Source: DASREM01 sp035652095 (GTDB lineage: Bacteria; Acidobacteriota; Terriglobia; Terriglobales; Acidobacteriaceae). Taken from it: 64,000 nt of DNA. Positions within the stretch are counted from its first letter, which is position 1; each line of letters starts with the position of its first letter. The stretch is taken from NCBI GenBank assembly GCA_035652095.1, contig DASREM010000038.1:124001-188000 (forward strand), in the 5' to 3' direction. Positions 8,261 to 16,358 of this stretch are shown piece by piece. Made by a program: the position numbers and the translations under genes. The notes under the pieces were generated by a model that had not been told where the DNA came from, ran no database searches, and was given only the letters and a program-made list of their open reading frames with translations.

Positions 8261-8502
8261 TCAACTTTCTCTTTTCCTCTGTCCGGTCCCCAGTCCGTTT
8301 CCTGGTAGCGGTTTTCGGGCGTGATCCGGGCCACCAACTCTTCCAGGGTCGGGATCACCTTGGCATGGCGCAGCTCAATGCGGTCCCCGGCAGCTCTAAT
8401 CACAAGGGCATCGCCTTCCTGCATGTGAGCTTCTTCGGCGACCGCCTTCGGTATCCGCACCGCCAGGCTGTTGCCCCACTTGACGACTTGTGCTTTCGGC
8501 AT
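8254..8502 (-). CDS. mazE: MazE-type antitoxin (AbrB/SpoVT fold)
   Basis: The 82-residue antitoxin begins MPKAQVVKWGNSLAVRIPKAVAEEA, the typical AbrB-like swapped-hairpin DNA-binding domain. Its acidic C-terminus (ELVARITPENRYQETDWGPD) should wrap and neutralise the toxin. An ATG further upstream at 8526 is in frame, but it lies inside the operator-like palindrome and would add 8 atypical residues, so the internal ATG is preferred. MazE with MazF normally represses its own promoter by binding such a palindrome. Confidence 0.92.
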   Translation of the reverse strand: MPKAQVVKWGNSLAVRIPKAVAEEAHMQEGDALVIRAAGDRIELRHAKVIPTLEELVARITPENRYQETDWGPDRGKEKVEW

Positions 8503-8521
8503 AGCGTACCGTCCGTGTATA

Positions 8522-8541
8522 TACATAGTATATACTATGTA
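8522..8541. promoter_or_regulatory. Perfect 20-bp palindrome upstream of mazE (putative autoregulatory operator)
   Basis: The sequence reads TACATAGTAT then its exact reverse complement ATACTATGTA. It lies 19 bases upstream of the preferred mazE ATG and is far richer in A+T than the surroundings. AbrB-fold antitoxins bind palindromes of this kind and repress their operon. The embedded TATACT/TAGTAT could also serve as the -10 region. Confidence 0.75.
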
Positions 8542-8578
8542 GGTGCGATATGCCAGCTTGGGTTGATGTTTCAGACCG

Positions 8579-9991
8579 CTACTCGGGTTTGGTCATCTTT
8601 TCCGGCCGCACAAGTTGATCAAACTCTTCACCGGTGAGGTGTCCCAGCTTCACGGCCGCCTCGCGCAGGCTGGTGTGCTCGACATGCGCCGTATGGGCGA
8701 TCTTTGCGGCGTTGTCGTATCCGACCTTGGGTGCCAGAGCAGTGACCAGCATCAGCGAATTCTTGACATACCAGTCCACTTTCGCCTTGTCCACTTCAAT
8801 GCCGTTGACCATGTACTCGACGTAGCCATGCGCTGCGTCCGTCAGCAGCGTCACCGAATGCAGGAAGTTGTAAATGATCACCGGCTTGAACACGTTGAGC
8901 TCGAAATTTCCCTGCGATCCGGCGAATCCTACCGCCGCCGTTGCACCGTGCACCTGGGCGCACACCATGGTCATCGCTTCGCACTGCGTCGGATTCACCT
9001 TGCCCGGCATGATCGATGACCCGGGCTCGTTCTCCGGAATGCTCAGCTCACCCAGCCCGCAGCGCGGCCCGGAAGCCAGCCAGCGGATGTCATTGGAAAT
9101 CTTCATCAGGGAGGCGGCAGTTGTCTCCAACGCTCCCTGCGCAAACACAATCTCGTCATGCGCCGACAGCGCCGCAAACTTGTCAGGATGCGAGCGGAAG
9201 GGAAGGCCGGTCAACTCCGCGATCTTCTTTGCGGCCCGTTCGGCAAACTCGGGATGGGTATTCAACCCCGTTCCCACCGCGGTCCCGCCGATGGCAAGGT
9301 CGTAAAGACCATCCAAGGTCTGCTCCAGACGCTTGATATCGCGATCCAGCAAACTCGCCCAGCCTCCAAATTCCTGCCCAATGGTCAGCGGAACCGCATC
9401 CTGCAGGTGCGTGCGCCCGATCTTCACCACATCTTTAAAGGCCTTCGCTTTGAGCGCGATCGCATCGCGAATGCTCCGGATCGCCGGAACCAGCGCGTTC
9501 TTCACCCGCTCCGCCGCCGCGATGTGCATCGCCGCAGGGAATGTGTCGTTCGAGGACTGCGACATGTTCACGTGATCGTTGGGATGGATCGGCTTCTTCG
9601 ATCCCATCTCGCCGCCGGCAATCTGAATGGCGCGATTCGAAATGACCTCGTTCACGTTCATGTTGGTTTGCGTTCCGCTCCCGGTCTGCCAAATGCGCAG
9701 CGGGAACTGGTCGTTCAGCTTGCCGGAAATCACCTCGTCGGCCGCCTGCACGATCAGCTTGGCTTTGTCGGCAGGAAGCTTGCCCAGGTCCTGGTTCACC
9801 AGCGCGCAAGCTTTCTTCAAGATGCCGAAGGCGCGGATCAATTCCGGCGGCATCGTGTCGCGGCCGACATTGAAGTGCAGCAGCGAACGCTGCGTCTGGG
9901 CGCCCCAATAAACATTGGACGGAACCTCAATCTTGCCCATGCTGTCGGACTCGATACGCGTGCGGGTGGCGGGTTCAGTAAGGGTGGACAT
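8579..9991 (-). CDS. fumC: Fumarate hydratase, class II
   Basis: A 470-residue enzyme of the TCA cycle that hydrates fumarate to malate without an iron-sulfur cluster. The superfamily signature GSSIMPGKVNPTQCEA is present, as are the substrate-binding SGSGTQTNMNVNEV-like segment (here TGSGTQTNMNVNEV), HPNDHVNMSQSSNDTFP and GRTHLQDAVPLTIGQEF. The ATG at 9991 has a Shine-Dalgarno (gcaggagt) 7 bases upstream; a start nine codons earlier lies inside the leader. Monocistronic as far as can be seen, divergent from ypdA. Confidence 0.97.
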   Translation of the reverse strand: MSTLTEPATRTRIESDSMGKIEVPSNVYWGAQTQRSLLHFNVGRDTMPPELIRAFGILKKACALVNQDLGKLPADKAKLIVQAADEVISGKLNDQFPLRIWQTGSGTQTNMNVNEVISNRAIQIAGGEMGSKKPIHPNDHVNMSQSSNDTFPAAMHIAAAERVKNALVPAIRSIRDAIALKAKAFKDVVKIGRTHLQDAVPLTIGQEFGGWASLLDRDIKRLEQTLDGLYDLAIGGTAVGTGLNTHPEFAERAAKKIAELTGLPFRSHPDKFAALSAHDEIVFAQGALETTAASLMKISNDIRWLASGPRCGLGELSIPENEPGSSIMPGKVNPTQCEAMTMVCAQVHGATAAVGFAGSQGNFELNVFKPVIIYNFLHSVTLLTDAAHGYVEYMVNGIEVDKAKVDWYVKNSLMLVTALAPKVGYDNAAKIAHTAHVEHTSLREAAVKLGHLTGEEFDQLVRPEKMTKPE

Positions 9992-10116
9992 GACAAACTC
10001 CTGCTCAGTGCGAATCAAAGGTTTAAGAGTAACCGGAGATTATACTGCGCCTATCGCATCAGGTAGTGCGTTGCGACACACTCGCGTGTGACGGCGCAAA
10101 AGCGCCTCAAGCTGCA

Positions 10117-10125
10117 TGCTAAAAT
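10117..10125 (+). promoter_or_regulatory. Extended -10 promoter element for ypdA
   Basis: TGcTAAAAT matches the extended -10 consensus (TGn then TAtAaT) and lies about 50 bases before the ypdA start codon. No good -35 hexamer is seen 17 bases upstream, which is common for extended -10 promoters. The predicted transcript would begin near 10132. Confidence 0.4.
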
Positions 10126-10139
10126 CGAGAGCAACCGCG

Positions 10140-10159
10140 GAGACCCCGCAGCGGGTCTC
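10140..10159 (+). promoter_or_regulatory. Leader hairpin ahead of ypdA
   Basis: GAGACCC (10140-10146) and GGGTCTC (10153-10159) form a perfect 7-base-pair stem with a 6-base loop, just before the ribosome binding site (aggaac). It could be an mRNA leader stem or a protein-binding inverted repeat. There is no U-tract, so it is not an ordinary terminator. Confidence 0.4.
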
Positions 10160-10176
10160 TCACCAGGAACGAGCTT

Positions 10177-11229
10177 TTGGCCACCACACATTCCATTCCC
10201 GACACTCTGCCCCGTCAAAAAGCACATTCCCGGCCTGATCGCAACGTTGACGTTCTGGTGATCGGAGCAGGTCCAACCGGCCTGGCTTGCGCGATCGAGG
10301 CCCAGAAGTTGGGACTGAAGGTGCTGGTAGCGGACAAGGGCTGTCTTGTGAACTCGTTGTTCCACTATCCCGCAAACATGGTGTTCTTCACTACGCCGGA
10401 GTTGCTCGAGATCGGCGACATTCCTTTCGCCACGGCGAACATGAAGCCCAACCGCCAGGAAGCTCTCGAGTACTATCGCAAAGTCACGGACCATTACCAG
10501 CTCAAGGTGCTGCAATATCACTGGGTGAAAACCGTCACCGGGGAAGACGGAAATTTCCGCGTGACCGCGACCGACCGGCTGGGCGGTATCCACGATTTCA
10601 ACGCCAAGAAGATCATCGTTTCGACCGGGTACTACGATCTGGCAAACATGTTGCAGATTCCGGGCGAGGACCTGCCGAAGGTCTTTCATTACTACCACGA
10701 GCCGCATCCTTATTACGACAGCGACGTGGTGATCGTCGGCGGCAAGAATTCGGCGGCCATCTCGGCGCTGGACCTGTGGCGGCACGGCGCGCGGGTCACC
10801 CTGGTGCACCGCCGCCCCACGCTGCACGACCACATCAAGTATTGGGTACGGCCCGATATCGAGAACCGCATCCGGAATGGCGAGATCAACGCCTACTTCA
10901 GCAGCGTGGTCACCGAGATTGGGGCCGATTACGTAGTCATCAGCGCTCCCGATGGCGTGATTCGCCTGAAGAACGATTTCGTGTTTGCGCTCACCGGGTA
11001 CCACCCCGACTACGATTTTTTGAGCGCGCTGGGCATTGAGCTTTCCACCGAACAACGCCGCCCGGTGTGCGATCCGGAAACGCTGGAGAGCAATGTGCCG
11101 GGAATTTACGTGGCGGGAGTGATCGTCGCGGGCTCACGAACGAACGAAATTTTTATCGAGAACGGACGCTTTCACGGCAAGCAAATCGCCGCCGACCTGC
11201 GGCAGAAACTTTCGTCGGGTAAGGAATGA
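10177..11229 (+). CDS. ypdA: YpdA-family flavin oxidoreductase (putative bacillithiol disulfide reductase)
   Basis: A 350-residue FAD-dependent pyridine nucleotide-disulfide oxidoreductase. It has the FAD motif VLVIGAGPTGLACAIEAQKLG, the YpdA-typical segment LVNSLFHYPANMVFFTTPELLEIG, the NADPH-binding VVIVGGKNSAAISALDLWRHGA, and a C-terminal FAD contact GIYVAGVIVAGSRTNEIFIENG. It lacks the CxxC of thioredoxin reductases, as YpdA does. YpdA reduces oxidised bacillithiol in Firmicutes; whether this organism makes bacillithiol is not shown here. The start is a TTG preceded by caggaac, with no better start downstream. Confidence 0.88.
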   Translation: MATTHSIPDTLPRQKAHSRPDRNVDVLVIGAGPTGLACAIEAQKLGLKVLVADKGCLVNSLFHYPANMVFFTTPELLEIGDIPFATANMKPNRQEALEYYRKVTDHYQLKVLQYHWVKTVTGEDGNFRVTATDRLGGIHDFNAKKIIVSTGYYDLANMLQIPGEDLPKVFHYYHEPHPYYDSDVVIVGGKNSAAISALDLWRHGARVTLVHRRPTLHDHIKYWVRPDIENRIRNGEINAYFSSVVTEIGADYVVISAPDGVIRLKNDFVFALTGYHPDYDFLSALGIELSTEQRRPVCDPETLESNVPGIYVAGVIVAGSRTNEIFIENGRFHGKQIAADLRQKLSSGKE

Positions 11230-11238
11230 CGCGCACGC

Positions 11239-11571
11239 CTACCCTAACTGCACCGCTTCTTCCCCCAACTGCTGATTGATCAAGCGCGCGACCAGGGCCT
11301 TCAGCCGCTCACCTGACTTCTGCAGCACAAAGTCGTTTTCCGACTCCGACCAATCCAGCTTGAAACTCGTGGCCAGCGCCGAAATCCAAATCTGCCGCGC
11401 CGGAGGATTTGAGGAGATTACGAAGCGCGAGCCATCGTCGAAAGAAACGTGCAGCGCCCCGGCCTGATCTTCGACCTCGATGTCTGCCGAATCCTCTGCC
11501 GCGATCAATGCCTTCTTCAACGACTCAATCGCGGGCTCGGCATGTTTACGGTATGCGTTCTCATCAAGCAT
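11239..11571 (-). CDS. cyaY: CyaY/frataxin-like iron-binding protein
   Basis: A 110-residue protein with the frataxin order: an N-terminal acidic helix (MLDENAYRKHAEPAIESLKKALIAA), beta strands DIEVEDQAGALHVSFDDGSRFVISSN, and the family core PARQIWISALATSFKLDW. A C-terminal helix (KALVARLINQQLGE) follows. Frataxins bind iron through acidic residues of helix 1 and strand 1 and modulate iron-sulfur cluster assembly by IscS. An in-frame ATG 11 codons earlier is possible, but a perfect -10 box (TATAAT) overlaps that extension. The gene converges on ypdA and follows no obvious isc genes. Confidence 0.85.
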   Translation of the reverse strand: MLDENAYRKHAEPAIESLKKALIAAEDSADIEVEDQAGALHVSFDDGSRFVISSNPPARQIWISALATSFKLDWSESENDFVLQKSGERLKALVARLINQQLGEEAVQLG

Positions 11572-11577
11572 GTTGGA

Positions 11578-11583
11578 ATTATA
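11578..11583 (-). promoter_or_regulatory. TATAAT -10 box six bases before the cyaY ATG
   Basis: On the minus strand TATAAT is followed by six bases and then ATG, with a weak -35 like TTTGGC 16 bases upstream. Transcription would start at or next to the A of the ATG, giving a leaderless mRNA. No ribosome binding site is visible for this gene, which agrees with that reading. Confidence 0.45.
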
Positions 11584-11613
11584 GGGCGAAGCGGCAATCG
11601 CCAAAGCCAGCGA

Positions 11614-13548
11614 CTATTTCAGCAAATACTCCTTGATGAACATTACTGTCGCATAGAACTGGTAATCCTGGTTTTTCTTCTTGCGGAAGCCGTGTCCTTC
11701 GTCATTCGCCATCAGCCACCACACCGGCGTGCCGTTCTGCCGGACAACGTTTACCATCTGCTGCGATTCGCTGGCGGGAACGCGGGGATCATTTTTCCCG
11801 GCGATCACGAAGAGCGGTTTGGTAATGTTCTTGGCCTTGTTGGCGGGAGCGATCTGCTCCAGGAACTCGTGCATTTTGGGATCGCGCTCGTCGCCATACT
11901 CGACTCGCCGCAGGTCCTGCCGATACCCCGAAGTGTTTTGCAGGAACGTGACCAGGTTTGAGGGGCCGACGATGTCCACCGAACAGCAGATCCGATCGTT
12001 GTAATTCGTGGCAACGGCCAGGGTCATGAAGCCGCCATAGCTGCCCCCGGTGATCAGGACACGGCTGGCGTCGAGGTCCGGTTGTGTCGCGATCCAATCG
12101 AGCAGGGAACTGATGTCTTTGTACGAGCCCTCGCGATTGAACCCGTTGTCGGCCGCCAGGAAACTCTTGCCATAGCCACTCGAACCTCGCACGTTAGGGA
12201 AGATCATCGCGATCCCGAGTTCATTCGAGTAGTAATTGTTGCGGGCGAGAAATCCGGGGCGGTACTGCCCCTCGGGGCCACCGTGAATGTTGATGATCAC
12301 CGGGCGCTTGCCGTTGAACTTGGGGGCTGGACGATAAAGAAACCCGCTGATGCTCTTGCCGTCCCAACTCTTCCAGTGAATCAGTTGTGGCTCGGCAAAA
12401 TTGGCCGTATTGAGTCCGCCGGTTTCGCTATAAGTCCAGCGCTCCAATTTTCCGCTCTGTGTGTCGAGCGAGTACACATCCGAGGTGGACCGGGCAGAAA
12501 CCAGGTTGAAAGCCAGTTCGCGGTTGTTCTTTGCCCACTTCACTCCCGAGACGATGCCCTTGGGGAGGCTTGCAACGGGCTTCTCTTTCCGGGACTTGGT
12601 GTCGAGCAGGTGCAGCATGCCATAACCATCTTCGTTGGTGACGAAAGCGATGGTCTTGCCGTCATAGGACAAATCGAATTCCTCAACGTCCCACGGAATC
12701 TGGCTCGAGAGGTAAGTATGCTGTTTGCTGGCCAGGTCGATGTAAGCCAGGCGGTGGAACTCAGAGTCTTTGTCGGTGCTGGTATAGATTCCCTGGCCGT
12801 CCTTGCTGAACTGGCCTCCCGAATACGAAACCTGCTCGGCACCTTTCGGAGTCAATAGAGTCTTTTCTCCCGTGGCCGAATCAAAAACCCATAGATAACT
12901 TTCATTCGCGGAAATTTCCTGGATGGCGAGAATCTTCTTCGCATCCGGAGACCAGTCCTGCGCCCCCCATCCGCCGCCCTGTAATTGGGCCAGCATGTGG
13001 TCCGACTTGGGATCGTCGGGATTCATGATGTAAAGATCCACGTCATTGCCCGATCGCCGGGTCGATCCGTAAACAACCTTGTCGCCCTGATAACTGAACA
13101 CCGAACCGGTATTCCGGGACTTGCCATCGGTCAGCAGAGCGATGTCTCCTGTGCCGACGTCATAGCGGTACAGTTGAAAGAACTCTCCTCCGCCAACATC
13201 TTTGGAGAACAGGAAAGAGTTGTCGCGAGTGGGTGGAAAGGCTGCCCCGGCGATGGAATCGGGATAAAACGTCAACTGGGTACGTGCCCCGCCTGGCATC
13301 GCTACCCGGTGCACCTGGTTGGTGTCGCCAAAGCGCGTGGAGATCAACATCTCGCGCTTCATCGGGTCCCAACTTTCGAAGAATGCGCCCCGAAAGTTGG
13401 TGTAGCGTTCCACGGTCTCAACCAGCGACGACGGAATTGTCGGCACGCCTTCTACCACTAAGTTGTCGGCTGCGCCAATCTCGGAAACCTGTGCCGTGGC
13501 TAGAGTGAGAAGAAAGAGCGGCAGGAACCAACGCAGGGTTGTTCGCAC
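11614..13548 (-). CDS. Exported S9-family peptidase (prolyl oligopeptidase / acylaminoacyl-peptidase type)
   Basis: A 644-residue secreted serine peptidase. Residues 1-19 form a signal peptide (LRWFLPLFLLTLATAQ). The middle holds WD40/TolB-like beta-propeller repeats (for example SPDAKKILAI, SYDGKTIAFVTNEDG). The alpha/beta-hydrolase domain starts about residue 400 (PVIINIHGGPEGQYRPGF) and carries the triad Ser503 in GGSYGGF, Asp587 in KNDPRV and His619 in EGHGF. The propeller gates access so that only short peptides are cut. Probably periplasmic, used in peptide scavenging. Confidence 0.93.
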   Translation of the reverse strand: MRTTLRWFLPLFLLTLATAQVSEIGAADNLVVEGVPTIPSSLVETVERYTNFRGAFFESWDPMKREMLISTRFGDTNQVHRVAMPGGARTQLTFYPDSIAGAAFPPTRDNSFLFSKDVGGGEFFQLYRYDVGTGDIALLTDGKSRNTGSVFSYQGDKVVYGSTRRSGNDVDLYIMNPDDPKSDHMLAQLQGGGWGAQDWSPDAKKILAIQEISANESYLWVFDSATGEKTLLTPKGAEQVSYSGGQFSKDGQGIYTSTDKDSEFHRLAYIDLASKQHTYLSSQIPWDVEEFDLSYDGKTIAFVTNEDGYGMLHLLDTKSRKEKPVASLPKGIVSGVKWAKNNRELAFNLVSARSTSDVYSLDTQSGKLERWTYSETGGLNTANFAEPQLIHWKSWDGKSISGFLYRPAPKFNGKRPVIINIHGGPEGQYRPGFLARNNYYSNELGIAMIFPNVRGSSGYGKSFLAADNGFNREGSYKDISSLLDWIATQPDLDASRVLITGGSYGGFMTLAVATNYNDRICCSVDIVGPSNLVTFLQNTSGYRQDLRRVEYGDERDPKMHEFLEQIAPANKAKNITKPLFVIAGKNDPRVPASESQQMVNVVRQNGTPVWWLMANDEGHGFRKKKNQDYQFYATVMFIKEYLLK

Positions 13549-13611
13549 GGAAACTCCTGGGCAGCGTTATGAAGTCGAGAACGCTGCAGGATACACCGCT
13601 TCAGCGATACA

Positions 13612-13640
13612 AACAAAAAACCCCGGACGAAGTCCGGGGG
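13612..13640 (-). terminator. Rho-independent terminator after the PEP-CTERM gene
   Basis: CCCCGGAC (13621-13628) pairs with GTCCGGGG (13632-13639) around a GAA loop. Read on the minus strand, the stem is followed by a run of T (complement of 13615-13620). It lies 22 bases after the stop of the PEP-CTERM gene. Confidence 0.85.
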
Positions 13641-13662
13641 TCGGAGAAGAGGAAAAGATGCT

Positions 13663-14307
13663 TCAGATGTTGAGTTTTCTTCGGACCATCCCGGCCAATC
13701 CAATCAGTCCAGTGCCGAGCAGGGTGAGCGTCCCAGGTTCGGGAACAACGCTCGTGCGCCCCAGAATTGCAGCTTCGGAATTAGGCGTGATGTAGTTGAT
13801 TTGCCCCCTGGAATTCAGAACCAGTCCGTAAAAGACCGTGCCAGCAGGTACGCCGCTGGCGGTGACATTGACGCTGCCATTAGCGGCCAAGGCCGAATGC
13901 AGATCAACATATCCGAATGACAGGTTGCATGTGGTCGAGCAGAAGCCCAGACCTTGCAGGCTGCTGGTAATCGCATTTACCGCCGCCCCCTCAGGAAAGC
14001 TTGCCAGGCTGGAGAACTGGATTCCGTTCAGGCTGCCGGTGGGAGCGGAGTTGACGAATGCCGCAATCACCAGAACATCAGATCCGGCTGAGCCGTTTGC
14101 GGTCGAAATGTTGAAGACGTTGCTGGTGAGCAAGATTCCAACCGACTGACCGCTGGCGATTCCACCGCCCACGTGTGTGATATTCGGGGTGGCGTGCGCG
14201 CATGAGTAGCTGGCGAAGTTGTTGCATGTGTTCGCGAAGACCGCGCCAGGAAAGAGGAAGACGAGGGGGAAAGACAGTGCGATGAACTTCAGAATTCGAT
14301 TGACCAT
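13663..14307 (-). CDS. PEP-CTERM sorting domain protein
   Basis: A 214-residue exported protein. The start at 14307 gives a signal peptide directly (MVNRILKFIALSFPLVFLFPGAVFA); the longer frame upstream is not used. The C-terminus has the tripartite PEP-CTERM signal: VVPEPGTLTLLG, a hydrophobic helix (TGLIGLAGM) and a basic end (VRRKLNI). Exosortase cleaves such signals for export to the cell surface or extracellular polymer. The mature part is rich in small residues with two Cys pairs (CNNFASYSC and CSTTC) and no domain I recognise. No exosortase gene is in the window. A strong terminator follows. Confidence 0.92.
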   Translation of the reverse strand: MVNRILKFIALSFPLVFLFPGAVFANTCNNFASYSCAHATPNITHVGGGIASGQSVGILLTSNVFNISTANGSAGSDVLVIAAFVNSAPTGSLNGIQFSSLASFPEGAAVNAITSSLQGLGFCSTTCNLSFGYVDLHSALAANGSVNVTASGVPAGTVFYGLVLNSRGQINYITPNSEAAILGRTSVVPEPGTLTLLGTGLIGLAGMVRRKLNI

Positions 14308-14451
14308 GTGCCCGAGACTCCTTGATGCCCCATTTGCCAAAGCACTTCTACAAGTAGCAACTGTGAGACCAATCGTGCAGGTCTGAGCGGGGGGAGCTTC
14401 GGCTAAGTCCTTTACTTCGGTGGAAATTCTGCAACTATGCCAAGATAGAAG

Positions 14452-14466
14452 TGACAAAAAGTGTCA
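14452..14466. promoter_or_regulatory. Inverted repeat TGACA-N5-TGTCA between divergent genes
   Basis: Perfect 5-base arms with a 5-base A-rich spacer lie between the PEP-CTERM gene (start 14307, minus) and the MFS gene (start 14551, plus). The geometry suits a dimeric regulator. Nothing shows which regulator or gene it serves. Confidence 0.35.
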
Positions 14467-14550
14467 GGGTGAAAATGGGTTCTACGTGATTGTGGCAAGT
14501 GGGAAAGCATTTTCCTTTTGGAACGGCACTAAAACAAGAATGTCTCTCTC

Positions 14551-15894
14551 GTGCAGACCCTGTTAAATAACGACCGGAGCAAGGTTTCACTGTCAGCGTA
14601 TCTCCGCCTGCTGCGTGAAAACCGCAATTTCCGCCGCTTGTGGATTGCGCAGATCGTAAGCGAGATCGGGGACTGGTTCTACACCCTGGCGATTTATACC
14701 TTGTTATTACAGTTGACGGGCCGGGCGAGTTCGGTGGGGCTGGCGCTGATGTTGCAGGTCTTGCCCATTACATTCATCGCTCCCTCGGCAGGTCTGGTCA
14801 ACGACCGGATCAGCCGCAAACGAGTCATGATCGTTGCCGACCTGACTCGCTTCGTGATTGTGGTTTCTATGCTGCTGGTGCGCTCGGCCTCCATGGTGTG
14901 GCTCGTTTATCCGCTGCTGCTCATGGAGACGATGATGGTTGCCTTCTTCGAGCCGGCGCGCAATTCCGTGATTCCCAACATCACCTCGCGCGAGGACGTG
15001 ATTGTTGCGAACACGTTGTCTTCTACTACCTGGTCTGTAAATCTGGTGTTGGGAGCGGCGCTGGGCGGATTTGTGGCTGCGTTGCTCGGGCGGGACGCTG
15101 TCTTCGTGATCAATGGGCTCTCTTTTCTGGCATCTGCGTACTTCATCGGTGGCATGCACTTCTCCGAACCGCACGCTGATGCGAGTCGCTGGCTGCGATT
15201 GCGGGATCTGGTTGATTACACGCAGATGATCGAAGGTTTCCGCTATGTGCGGAAGCACCCGCGCCTCCGCGCCACTATCTTTGCGAAAGCGGGACTGTTC
15301 GTCATCGGCCCCAGCTGGGTCTTGTACACGATCATGGGAGAGCGCTATTTCCCTGTGAAATGGCACGATCTCAGCCCCCAACGTGGAGCGATGCTGGGCA
15401 TGAGCATGTTGATGGCGGCGCGCGGCGTGGGGGCCATGCTTGGGCCGCTGGCAGCCTCTCCTTCAGCGGGGGATCGCGAGAATCGCCTTCGCCTCTGGAT
15501 CCTGGTCGGGTACGTCGCAGACGCGATCGGCTATTTCGGGTTGGGATTCGCGCGCTCCGTGTTCGCGGCATGTTCCTGGATTGTGCTCGCGCACTCCGGA
15601 GGCTCGGTGGTATGGGTCTTTTCGACCACCCTGCTGCAACTGAGCACCGAAGACCGCTACCGCGGCCGCGTCTTTGCCGCAGACAACGCGATCTCGATGC
15701 TTACGATCGCGGTCGGAGCCTTCCTGGTGAGCGTATTTCTCGACCACGGCGTCTCGGCAAAGACTCTTGCCAGCGCCGCGGGGGTTTCCATGTTGCTCCC
15801 GGCCACGCTGTGGGCGTATTGGATCTGGCGGAATGACGTGACAAAGTCATCCATCACGCGGGACGAAGCCGGCCAAATTGTCCCCAGAGTGTAA
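14551..15894 (+). CDS. Major facilitator superfamily transporter (EntS/MFS_3-like)
   Basis: A 447-residue polytopic membrane protein with about 12 hydrophobic segments. It begins with a cytosolic stretch LSAYLRLLRENRNFRRLWIAQIVSEIGDWFY, typical of the EntS-like exporters, and has the loop 2-3 motif DRISRKRVMIVADLTR. Members of this group export siderophores or drugs; the substrate here is unknown. The start is a GTG; an ATG ten bases earlier is out of frame and closes at once. The ORF stands alone, converging on the PCD/DCoH gene. Confidence 0.88.
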   Translation: MQTLLNNDRSKVSLSAYLRLLRENRNFRRLWIAQIVSEIGDWFYTLAIYTLLLQLTGRASSVGLALMLQVLPITFIAPSAGLVNDRISRKRVMIVADLTRFVIVVSMLLVRSASMVWLVYPLLLMETMMVAFFEPARNSVIPNITSREDVIVANTLSSTTWSVNLVLGAALGGFVAALLGRDAVFVINGLSFLASAYFIGGMHFSEPHADASRWLRLRDLVDYTQMIEGFRYVRKHPRLRATIFAKAGLFVIGPSWVLYTIMGERYFPVKWHDLSPQRGAMLGMSMLMAARGVGAMLGPLAASPSAGDRENRLRLWILVGYVADAIGYFGLGFARSVFAACSWIVLAHSGGSVVWVFSTTLLQLSTEDRYRGRVFAADNAISMLTIAVGAFLVSVFLDHGVSAKTLASAAGVSMLLPATLWAYWIWRNDVTKSSITRDEAGQIVPRV

Positions 15895-15905
15895 CGGCGA
15901 TGCCG

Positions 15906-16247
15906 CTACTGGCTCTGCAAACGGTCGATCTTGGCTGCCATAATGAAGTCGCTCTCTGTGAGGCCGTCTACCTTATGCGTCCACAAGGTGATCTCGACCT
16001 TGCCCCACGTGAGAAAAATGTCGGGATGATGTCCTTGTTCCTCGGCGATTGCGCCGGCCCGGTTTACGAAACTCAAGGCGCTCTTGAAATCCGGGAAGGT
16101 GTAACTGCGGGTGATGTGGTGTTCATTCACTACTTTCCAGTGCGCCCATTCCGGCAACTGCTGGTGTAGGTCGGCAAGTTCTTTTCCCCTGAGGGGCGGA
16201 ACGCCCCCGCGGCAGGGCACGCAGGTTTTGCTGGCCAGGTTGGACAT
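15906..16247 (-). CDS. phhB: Pterin-4a-carbinolamine dehydratase (PCD/DCoH family)
   Basis: A 113-residue protein. The diagnostic motif EEQGHHPDIFLTWGKVEITLWTH holds the active-site His pair and the substrate-loop residues, followed by GLTESDFIMAAKID. An N-terminal segment LPEWAHWKVVNEHHITRSYTFPDFKSALSFV also fits the family. PCD dehydrates 4a-hydroxytetrahydrobiopterin made by aromatic amino acid hydroxylases; in bacteria lacking these it may work in molybdopterin metabolism. No hydroxylase gene is adjacent. The N-terminus has an extra CVPCRGG that may be a variable tail. Confidence 0.93.
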   Translation of the reverse strand: MSNLASKTCVPCRGGVPPLRGKELADLHQQLPEWAHWKVVNEHHITRSYTFPDFKSALSFVNRAGAIAEEQGHHPDIFLTWGKVEITLWTHKVDGLTESDFIMAAKIDRLQSQ

Positions 16248-16358
16248 AGTCTTTGCAGTTTAGCAGCGGTTACGGCGCGGAGGACGCCGCCGTTCTCAAA
16301 AAATCCGACTGCCATGCCGGGTCCGGCATCTACACTTCAGCAAACCCAAAGGACGAGA

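Noticed and set aside
9158..10066. 302-aa plus-strand ORF over fumC
   Set aside because: Antisense of a conserved fumarase gene and of its promoter region; no domain seen.
14491..14510. Sigma-54 promoter upstream of the MFS gene
   Set aside because: A TGGC...GC pair is present, but the spacing is one base longer than the fixed GG-N10-GC requirement.
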